Shown here: positions 1 through 6,900 of the stretch, in pieces | Position numbering within the stretch: the first letter of the stretch is position 1 | Layout of the letters: each line of letters begins with the position of its first letter | NCBI GenBank assembly: GCA_963854815.1 | Contig: CAWLAN010000096.1 | Span: 1 to 10,391, forward strand | Reading direction: 5' to 3' | DNA length: 10,391 nucleotides | Source of the DNA: UBA1146 sp963854815 | GTDB taxonomy: Bacteria; Planctomycetota; UBA8108; UBA1146 | Position numbers and translations under genes: made by a program | Notes under the pieces: model-generated | The model's input: only the letters and a program-made list of their open reading frames with translations | Databases searched by the model: none | Told to the model about the DNA's origin: nothing

Positions 1-240
1 CCGATCATCGTCGGAGCTGAAAAGAGCCTCAACGAACCTCGCTACCCGAAACTCAAGGACATCATGCAGGCAAAGAAGAAACCGATAGAGAAAGTCACTC
101 CACAAACCGGCGAGCCCTCTTTCGAAACGGTAGCGGTCACTACCCCTGCGCCGAGACCCGAAGGCCGGATCGTCGGGGAGGGTCCCGAAGCCGTGGACGA
201 ATTGATCCGCCTACTGCGCGAAGAAGCCAAGGTCATCTAG
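1..240 (+). CDS. etfB: Electron transfer flavoprotein subunit beta, C-terminal part (5' end outside window)
   Basis: The window opens inside a reading frame that runs 79 codons to a TAG at 238-240. The sequence KSLNEPRYPKLKDIMQAKKK near the start matches the conserved C-terminal part of EtfB/FixA proteins, where an N-x-P-R-Y-P segment precedes a Lys-rich 'KAKKKP' stretch. EtfB pairs with EtfA to form a soluble FAD/AMP-binding heterodimer that accepts electrons from acyl-CoA and other flavin dehydrogenases and passes them to the quinone pool through ETF-quinone oxidoreductase. The last residues (VDELIRLLREEAKVI) look like the usual C-terminal helix. etfA follows after 21 nt, the standard etfB-etfA order, which strongly supports the call. 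The N-terminal nucleotide-binding part lies upstream and cannot be checked. Confidence 0.88.
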   Translation, partial: PIIVGAEKSLNEPRYPKLKDIMQAKKKPIEKVTPQTGEPSFETVAVTTPAPRPEGRIVGEGPEAVDELIRLLREEAKVI

Positions 241-261
241 GGTGAATCCGGAAGGAAGCGC

Positions 262-1221
262 ATGAAGATCATCGTGTGGATAGAAGCACGAAACGGTCAG
301 ATCAAGACTGCCAGCCTCGAGGCACTCGGGAGCGCAAGGAATCTCGCCGAGTCCGGATCTGGCGAGGTTGTCGGGGTCATCTGCGGACCCTCCGGTGCCA
401 ACGCGGCGCACTCGGCAAGCACTGCAGGTGCCCATCGAATCATCGTCCGAGATGGAGCGTCCCTCAACGATGCAATCGCCGATGGCATCGCCGATGAACT
501 GGTTGCCATCTTCCGCGAGGAATCGGCAGATGTGGTCATCTGCGCCGCAACCTCGACTGGCAAGGAAGTCATCGCTCTGACCGCCGGAACCCTGGGTACC
601 TCGGTGGCCGCAGATTGCGTCTCCATCACCAGGAGAGAAGACATCATCGAGATCGAGCGCCCCATCTATGCCGGTAAGGCATTGTTGCGGCAGAAGATTT
701 GTCAGTTTCCAGCTCTGGTTTCAATTCGTCCCAACTACGGCGAGCGACTCGAACGAGAAGCCGCAACCGTGATCGAACAGGATGCCACCACCGTGTCATC
801 TGTTCGACGCACGGGTTTCGAAAAAGGAACTGCCGGAAAGATAAACCTGACTGAAGCAGAGATCATCGTCTCAGGAGGAAGGGGTCTCAAGGATCCCGCC
901 AACTTCGTCCTGCTCGAGGAACTCGCTGAAGTTCTCCAGGCGGCAGTCGGCGCATCGCGAGCAGTCGTCGATGCGGGTTGGCGTCCTCATTCTGATCAGG
1001 TGGGCCAGACGGGCAAAACGGTCAGTCCCAAACTATACATCGCTGTGGGCATCTCGGGTGCAATCCAGCATCTGGCCGGGATGTCCTCCTCGAGAACGAT
1101 CGTCGCCATCAACAAGGATCCGAACGCACCCATCTTCAAAGTGGCTACCTACGGGGTGGTCGGTGACCTGTTCGAGGTGATCCCCCGTCTTCAGTCGCAA
1201 TTGAAGTCGGTCCTGCAGTAA
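262..1221 (+). CDS. etfA: Electron transfer flavoprotein subunit alpha
   Basis: A complete 319-residue protein of normal EtfA length. The ATG at 262 has a strong Shine-Dalgarno (GGAAGGA, 250-256) 5 nt upstream. Residues 1-190 form the ETF alpha/beta domain (N-terminus MKIIVWIEARNG; ICAATSTGKEV at 93-103). Residues about 198-319 form the FAD-binding domain: SGGRG at 204-208, ASRAVVDAGW at 231-240, QVGQTGKTVSP at 246-256, LYIAVGISGAIQH at 258-270, and INKDPNAPIFKVATYG at 283-298 followed by GDLFEVIP at 301-308. These are the signature segments contacting FAD in the EtfA/FixB family and all appear intact. The protein binds FAD and, with EtfB, shuttles electrons from dehydrogenases to the respiratory chain in the cytoplasm. 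It is co-transcribed with etfB. The sequence does not tell a housekeeping ETF from a bifurcating one, but nothing bifurcation-specific was noticed. Confidence 0.96.
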   Translation: MKIIVWIEARNGQIKTASLEALGSARNLAESGSGEVVGVICGPSGANAAHSASTAGAHRIIVRDGASLNDAIADGIADELVAIFREESADVVICAATSTGKEVIALTAGTLGTSVAADCVSITRREDIIEIERPIYAGKALLRQKICQFPALVSIRPNYGERLEREAATVIEQDATTVSSVRRTGFEKGTAGKINLTEAEIIVSGGRGLKDPANFVLLEELAEVLQAAVGASRAVVDAGWRPHSDQVGQTGKTVSPKLYIAVGISGAIQHLAGMSSSRTIVAINKDPNAPIFKVATYGVVGDLFEVIPRLQSQLKSVLQ

Positions 1222-1239
1222 CTCGAAAATTCGCGGTAT

Positions 1240-1257
1240 CGGCGAGAAGCGCCGTTT
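1240..1257 (+). terminator. Weak terminator-like hairpin after etfA
   Basis: CGGCG (1240-1244) and CGCCG (1250-1254) form a perfect 5-bp all-GC stem around AGAAG, followed by only three T residues (1255-1257). It lies 19 nt after the etfA stop, a plausible place for an intrinsic terminator. The stem and U-tract are both short, so it may be a pause site or chance. Confidence 0.25.
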
Positions 1258-1311
1258 GAGCCACTTCCTGCGGCCCCGTCGGCTCCATCTGAGCCATCAT
1301 CGTAATCTTCT

Positions 1312-1343
1312 CGGGACCCTTCTGTCTCTCCAGAGAGGTCCCG
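1312..1343 (+). promoter_or_regulatory. Leader hairpin abutting the kinase ribosome binding site
   Basis: CGGGACC (1312-1318) is exactly complementary to GGTCCCG (1337-1343). Inside it, TCTC (1325-1328) can pair with GAGA (1333-1336), with a 6-nt bulge on the 5' side at 1319-1324. The last base of the right arm (G1343) is the first base of the GGAAGG Shine-Dalgarno of the kinase gene. Folding would place a GC-rich stem against the ribosome binding site, so it could lower translation initiation. The pairing is visible in the sequence; a regulatory role is inferred. Confidence 0.35.
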
Positions 1344-1348
1344 GAAGG
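1343..1348 (+). promoter_or_regulatory. Shine-Dalgarno that sets the kinase start
   Basis: GGAAGG lies 6 nt before the TTG at 1355. It favours this TTG over the farther in-frame TTG at 1256, which has no good ribosome binding site and would add 33 residues of basic, His-rich sequence ahead of the first FHA strand. Confidence 0.6.
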
Positions 1349-1354
1349 ATTCAA

Positions 1355-3022
1355 TTGCACCTCATCGTCGTCGAGGGACCAGGTCGTGGGCAACGCTTCG
1401 TACTCGGAAACGATCCGGTTCGTATCGGTCGTGATCCGACCAATGACCTCATCGTTGATGACACGCGAGCTTCTCGTCATCACGCCGAAGTGATCCCTCT
1501 CGGAGATGATACCTGGTGCCTACGTGATTGCGGCAGCCGCAACGGGACCCTTCTCAATGACGAGATCGTCGACCGTACCATCCTCGAACCCGGAGATGTG
1601 ATCGGTATCGGCGACTGTCGTATCGCAGTCCATGCGGTGCAGGAGCATGTCAGTACTTTTTCGTTGAAGATCGATCCGGAGAGCCTGCAAAAACGACTTC
1701 GGGAGAATGCACCCCCAACCCAGGTCAAGAAGAGCCTTCAGGAAGCTCTGTTCGAGGTCGGTATGCTCGCCCAGTCGGACTTGCCAGCACAAGAACTGGT
1801 CAGTCAGGTGGTTGCCGTGATCGGGACAGGGGTTCACTTCGAAGCCTGGGGATGGATCCGCTGGGATGATGAAACAGGTCCTCATGCCGTGGGCCAACGC
1901 GACAAGGAGATGCTCGATCTGGAAGACCTCGATCCCAGTCGCACCCTCATCGACACAGCGAGACGACGCCGTGAGGGACTCATCTCTTCTCAGGTCGGAG
2001 AATCATTCGAAGCAAGCGTATGTTTGCGTCGAAAACAGGCGATCTCGGCACTGGCGCTTCCACTGGCCGGCCGAGGAGAGAACGCCACGGTCCTCTATCT
2101 GGAAAGAGGCTTCGGAACCGAGCCGTTCCAGGTCGAGGAACTGAACTGGGTCGCCGCGGTAACTGCACAACTGGCGGTCGATCTCCAGAATACTCGGCTG
2201 TTCGAGGAACTGCGCAGTGCACATGAAGAACTGCTCGCCAGCCGCGAACAACTGTCGCGCCAGGAGAAGATGGTTGCCATCGGAAGGCTCGCCAGTGGCT
2301 TCGCCCATGATCTGAACAATCCACTCGCATCGGTGATCGGATTCCTACAACTGGCTCAGCGAGAAATCGATAAAGAAGAGCAAGGATCCCGCACCAAGGA
2401 TATGTTGAAGCGCGCTCATGACGCCGCAGATTTCTGCCGCGCACTGTGCAGAAACCTGCTCGCGTTTGCACGGACTCGTCCATTCCATCCCGGTGGAGAG
2501 GCGCCTTTCTGCGTCTCCGATGCCATCGAGGGAACGCTGGCGATCTGTGAAGCACGTCTCAGAGATGCTGGTCTCGAGACGGTACTCGAGATCGAACAAG
2601 GGCTCCATCTGTCGGGAGATGCCACCGCACTACAACAGGTGATCATGAACCTGATCCTCAATTCCGCAGATGCAGTCCGTGAGTCCGGAACCGGATCGAA
2701 ATTGACCATCCGGAGCAAAAAAAATCCCGACGGCGGAATCGAACTGGAAGTCATCGACGATGGTCCCGGGATGGATCCAGAGGTCGCCCAACGCGCCTTC
2801 GAACCGCTATACACCACCAAAGACGCCGACAGGGGCAGTGGACTCGGGCTCTACGTCGTACAAAGAATCATCGATGGTGCCGGTGGAGAAATCGAACTGA
2901 CCACCTCGCCCGGGAACGGAACAACCTTCCGTCTACAACTGCCCGACTCCATGGCTCGACTCGGCAGCGAGGAACTCGATCCACTCGATGTCTCTTCGAT
3001 GTGGCAGGGACAATCCCGATGA
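1355..3022 (+). CDS. FHA-GAF sensor histidine kinase
   Basis: With the TTG start at 1355 the protein has 555 residues. Residues 1-95 are a forkhead-associated domain: GR at 25-26, SRHHAE at 40-45 and GSRNGT at 60-65 carry the conserved Arg, Ser, His and Asn-Gly residues of phosphothreonine-binding FHA domains. Residues about 118-284 look like a GAF sensor domain. A short coiled coil (about 285-308) leads to the HisKA domain, with H318 in FAHDLNNPL as the probable phosphorylation site. The ATPase domain has the N box (LILNSADAV, N436), the G1 box (DDGPGMDP, 468-475) and the G2 box GSGLGLYVV. No transmembrane segment or signal peptide is seen, so this is a cytoplasmic kinase. The probable partner is the response regulator next to it, whose ATG overlaps this stop (ATGA, 3019-3022). 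FHA suggests input from a Ser/Thr kinase, which is an inference; the ligand of the GAF domain is unknown. Confidence 0.92.
   Translation: MHLIVVEGPGRGQRFVLGNDPVRIGRDPTNDLIVDDTRASRHHAEVIPLGDDTWCLRDCGSRNGTLLNDEIVDRTILEPGDVIGIGDCRIAVHAVQEHVSTFSLKIDPESLQKRLRENAPPTQVKKSLQEALFEVGMLAQSDLPAQELVSQVVAVIGTGVHFEAWGWIRWDDETGPHAVGQRDKEMLDLEDLDPSRTLIDTARRRREGLISSQVGESFEASVCLRRKQAISALALPLAGRGENATVLYLERGFGTEPFQVEELNWVAAVTAQLAVDLQNTRLFEELRSAHEELLASREQLSRQEKMVAIGRLASGFAHDLNNPLASVIGFLQLAQREIDKEEQGSRTKDMLKRAHDAADFCRALCRNLLAFARTRPFHPGGEAPFCVSDAIEGTLAICEARLRDAGLETVLEIEQGLHLSGDATALQQVIMNLILNSADAVRESGTGSKLTIRSKKNPDGGIELEVIDDGPGMDPEVAQRAFEPLYTTKDADRGSGLGLYVVQRIIDGAGGEIELTTSPGNGTTFRLQLPDSMARLGSEELDPLDVSSMWQGQSR
3006..3010 (+). 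promoter_or_regulatory. Shine-Dalgarno for the response regulator, inside the kinase gene
   Basis: AGGGA lies 8 nt before ATG 3019 within the last codons of the kinase. It favours ATG 3019 over the in-frame GTG at 3001, which would give only six extra residues and a 22-nt overlap. Confidence 0.5.
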
Positions 3023-3933
3023 ACCCCTGCTCGGCCACAGAACTGGAAATCCTCATCATCGATGACGACCCCTTCGTCAGAGAAAGCCTGCAACTATTTC
3101 TCGAATCGGAAGGAATTCAAGTCAGGTCGGCAAGCGGTGGCGAGGAGGGACTGGCGAAGCTGCACCAACGCGAACCCGATGTTGCACTGGTCGATCTGAG
3201 GATGCCCCGGATCGATGGGCTCGACGTGCTCCGGGAGTTCAAGAAGATTGCACCCGAAGTAGAGGTTGTGATGGCAACCGGAGCGGCAACGCTCGAGAGT
3301 GCTCTGGCCGCCATGAGACTGGGAGCATACTCCTACATCGAAAAGCCGATCGTGGACCTGCAGAAGGATCTCCTCGAAGTGCTTCTTCGCGCAGCCGAAC
3401 GGCGGAAGTTGCGCCAGACAAACCGAGACCTGCAGAGAGAATTGCAATTAACCCTGCACCGGTTGGAGGCTCAACAAAGAGAACGCCGCGCCACCGAAGC
3501 TGGATTCCCGGTCGATCAGTTGCTTCGAAAGATCGCCTCCGCCACGGAGGATCAACTGCAGGATCTGATCTTCTCTACCATTCCAGATGGCTGCCGTGCA
3601 CTTCTATTCGTGCGCAAGGATCAGCTGCTGATCCCATGCTCTTCCAGATCGACACAACTTCCGGCCGAACAATTCTCCTTGCCAGTGGGTCGGTTCACCG
3701 ATCCAGGAGAGCGATGGCGAGAGGCAGATTTCCCCGATCTGTTCCCAGAAAAGCAGGCAGCGGTGGTTCTTCCGCTCTTCTGGCTGGGGCGCCTGGAAGG
3801 CCTCTTCGTGATCGATGCCGATCACGCCCTGGTTCCTGGAATGCCCCCACTGGCCTCCCTGCGCTGTGTTGCAGACGCAGCAGCGGCCCTTCTGGGCTCC
3901 ATCGGCGCCCGTTCTTCCGCCACCACCGGTTGA
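3019..3933 (+). CDS. Response regulator: receiver, coiled coil and GAF-like output, no DNA-binding domain
   Basis: A 304-residue protein starting at ATG 3019, which overlaps the kinase stop by 4 nt, so translation is probably coupled. Residues about 9-120 form a CheY-like receiver: acidic cluster DDD at 15-17, phospho-acceptor D59 in VDLRMPRIDG, switch Thr T87 in MATGAA, and K109 in YIEKPI. All the residues needed for phosphorylation are present. Residues about 124-158 are a charged, Leu-rich coiled coil that probably dimerises. Residues about 165-295 resemble a degenerate GAF domain, with strands such as RALLFVRKDQLLIP and AVVLPLFWLGRLEGLFVID. No helix-turn-helix, AAA+, GGDEF, HD or EAL domain is present. 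It therefore probably acts by protein-protein contact or ligand-dependent signalling rather than by binding DNA. The partner kinase is the overlapping gene; the downstream target is unknown. Confidence 0.9.
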   Translation: MNPCSATELEILIIDDDPFVRESLQLFLESEGIQVRSASGGEEGLAKLHQREPDVALVDLRMPRIDGLDVLREFKKIAPEVEVVMATGAATLESALAAMRLGAYSYIEKPIVDLQKDLLEVLLRAAERRKLRQTNRDLQRELQLTLHRLEAQQRERRATEAGFPVDQLLRKIASATEDQLQDLIFSTIPDGCRALLFVRKDQLLIPCSSRSTQLPAEQFSLPVGRFTDPGERWREADFPDLFPEKQAAVVLPLFWLGRLEGLFVIDADHALVPGMPPLASLRCVADAAAALLGSIGARSSATTG

Positions 3934-3935
3934 GC

Positions 3936-3967
3936 CAGAGGGACACATCTCTTACAAGCAGAGGGAC
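3936..3967 (+). repeat. Pair of 9-bp direct repeats between the regulator and the giant gene
   Basis: CAGAGGGAC occurs at 3936-3944 and again at 3959-3967, with start points 23 bp apart. Both copies lie in the 61-nt gap upstream of the giant gene. Spacing near two helical turns would suit a dimeric DNA-binding protein, but two short G-rich copies may also be chance. Confidence 0.3.
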
Positions 3968-3981
3968 CCCGGAGAAACTCC

Positions 3982-3987
3982 AGGAGG
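3982..3987 (+). promoter_or_regulatory. Strong Shine-Dalgarno that sets the giant gene start
   Basis: AGGAGG lies 7 nt before GTG 3995, the best ribosome binding site in the window. It argues against the far upstream in-frame ATG at 3815, which lies within the regulator gene. It also argues against ATG 4058, which has no such site and would leave a signal peptide without a positively charged n-region. Confidence 0.7.
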
Positions 3988-3994
3988 CCTTCTG

Positions 3995-6900
3995 GTGCCA
4001 CAGTCAGACTCGAACTCGCGACACTTTCGCAGCATTTCCTCGCTGCTGCCTCACTCCATGTACGTGTGGCTACTGGGCGCCTTGCTGGCTTGCGCTTCGA
4101 TACCTGTGACGATCGACCAGGTGCGGGCAGCCGATGGGGTGTGGATCCCGGCCAGTAGCAACGAACTCACCCCTCTGGTGCGGCGCATCGAGGAGAGTCT
4201 CGAAACCGGGGTCGAGGCACAAATCCTCGATTCCCTGGCGGCTCTCGCCGAGCGACTCGTCGACGGGGATCCGGGCGGGACCACTCCTGTCGGAGGAGGA
4301 CTCCATGTCGGTGCCGGTGTCTATCTGCGGGCAACGGTCGCACGGCTTCAGGCGCCGCTTCGAGATCGAGTGATCGACGAGATCCGTCTGCGCACTTTGC
4401 CTCGCATCCCTGAAACTCCTGTGCCGGGTCTTGATGCTCGTGCTGATCGCCGACGGACCTGCTTGCTGATGGATCTTCCGCTCGGGGCGGTTCCTGCATC
4501 TCTGGCCAGGTCACTGGCAGAATCTGCACTCGAACGCGGTGATCTCCACAGCTGGCAACGATCGCTCGAACTGCGCTGGATCGAGAATCCCGGTCTCGAA
4601 TCGTCTTCCATCGCAACCACAGCCGAGGGCCCCCCCATCGTTGAAGACGAGGTGCTGATTCCCATCGACTGCGAGGCCGGCGTCGGCGAATCGGATCGAT
4701 TCGAGGCCCCGTGGCAATTTGCCCAGGGGCGTGTCGGAGCTGTCTCCGACGATTCACGGGTGTGGATCCAGTTTCCTGGTGAGATCCGTGCGATAGACCT
4801 TGCCAGCGCCGAGGAGATCTGGAGACGGGTTCTCCCCCAGCAGCACAGAGATTTACTTCCTCGGACCATCCTCCGTCCGGTTCGACGTGGATCGATGATC
4901 ATCGCGAGCCTCACCGATCGCATCGAGGCACTCGATGGATCTACCGGGCAGCGACTCTGGCAGGTCGATCTCGACGCAATCCTCGGACCCGAAGAGAAGC
5001 CTCAGGCGATCCGGGCTCTTTCTTCCCCGTGCAAGGTTCCTGGCGGCATCGTTGTCGTCGCGGTCGCGAGTGAGGGGGATCGTGTCGAGGCTTTCGCGAG
5101 TCACATCGACGAGAGGGGTAGAATCCTCTGGGTTCGCCATCTGGGAGAAACGACCGGTTCCACCTGGCTGGCACTGCAGGCCTCGCCGGCAACTCCGGTG
5201 GCCGGAACCGGTCGAATCCACTGGTCGAGCGGTCGAGGATCCGTCATCACCCTGCGCACCTCGGATGGCGCGGTGGAGTGGATGCAGGATCTGAACAGTC
5301 CGAGCAGTTTTGGCCTTCGCAACCACTTGATGCAAAACCCTCCCAGTGGCCAGTTGCTGCGTAGAAGCGGTTGGCGGCTCTTCGCCTTGCCCCCTGGAGC
5401 CCCGGGAATCTCCATCCTCGATGCGCGCGATGGCCAGATCCTGGGGACCATCCCCACTCTCTCGGCGCGTCGATGGTGCCTATCTTCCACGGGAGATTCG
5501 CTGGTGGTGATCGAGGGATCAGAACTTGCCTGCTGGAGTTGTGGTGGCGATGAATCACCGCGATTCCTGTGGCGAAGTGCAGTGCCTGCACCGCTCTCCG
5601 GAGAGATCGCAGACGTGATCGCCGCTGCCGGGGGCGGCTGGTGGGTCAGTTCGGGCGACGCGATCATTTCGTACAGCCCGGATGGGGTGCTTCAATCGGT
5701 CCAGGGAATCGGAGCTTGCTCGCGTGAGATGGAACCTCTCGACGGGGCGATCCTGACCAGATCAGGCCTCGACGTCCAGATCCTGGTGCCATCGAGAACC
5801 CAGGGAGACGATGTCTGGAACTCGGTGATCCCGGGACGCCTCGATCCGCTCATGAAACTGGACCTGTCCGGCAATACTCTCCGACAGAAGGCTCTGCGTC
5901 GAACCGTGGAATTGCAGCTGGAACGCTCCGATCTGGTCTTCTCGGAGACAGAGAGGATCTTTCTCGAAACCACTCTCATCCGTGCACAATCAGACCCGGC
6001 AGATCGCATCTCACTGGGCTGGCAACGAGCGGTTCACTCGCTACGCATCGGAGCCCTGCAATGTGCAACCCTGATCTGCACGTTGATGCTGAGTGAATCG
6101 CCGCGTCCACTCGCGAATACGCTGGTCGAATCACGAAACAAAAGTTGGGTGCCAGCAGAGGTCGCGTTCACTCACCTGTTGCTCGAACTGGATCGAGCCG
6201 CCGGGGGCCAGCAGAGAGTCGCCCAGCGTGAGGTCCGCGCTGTCGCTGAGTCCAGAGAACTGGCAGACTTTTCTGCACCCGTTCGCTGGCGAGCTCTGGC
6301 TCGAATGCGACCTGGCTGCGCTAGCGGAAGAAACGCGCGGCTGGAAGCTGCTGAGGGCTATTACCGCATCGGCGATCTGAACCGCTGCCTGCACCAGATC
6401 AACCTTTTGATCGTTCGTGAACCTGATAGCGACGAGGCCGTGATCGGAAAACTAAGGCGATGTGAAGTTCTGCGTGAACAGGGACGTCTGAGACAAGCCA
6501 TCGATCAGATCGAACAACTGAGTAGATCCGATGGAGACCGTCTCATGACCCGAACCATCGATGGAATCGAGCGAACGGTCACCCTCGGAGATCGACTTCA
6601 GGAATTGCGCAACGAAATCACGAAACTGCCTGATGTCAGGAGAAACCACCCGGGTCTTCCGCTTCATCGTGTCTGGAGTGGAAGACTGGAACTGGGACAG
6701 ACTCGCTCCAGTGAGATCTGGCCCCTCTCCGACAACGAGAATTTTGAAGATGACTCGCGTGTACTGATCCTCACCAGCGAATCTGCGCAACTGTTGGACT
6801 CACACGACGGTGTTCTGCTGTGGAGAACTGATCTGAATCGAGACCCGATCGAGATCAGAGGAAGCATCATCCTGTCACGCCGAGATCTTCCTTCTGCTCC

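Noticed and set aside
1256..1354. In-frame 33-residue extension of the kinase to TTG 1256
   Set aside because: The extra sequence is basic and His-rich, precedes the first FHA strand, and lacks a good Shine-Dalgarno, while TTG 1355 has GGAAGG at 6 nt.
3815..3994. N-terminal extension of the giant protein to ATG 3815
   Set aside because: It would overlap the regulator gene by 119 nt and add 60 Pro-rich residues before the signal peptide, whereas GTG 3995 has a near-perfect AGGAGG at the right distance.
4167..4757. Antisense open frame of 196 codons opposite the N-terminal part of the giant gene
   Set aside because: The translation is Arg- and Pro-rich and low in hydrophobic structure, as expected of a shadow frame.
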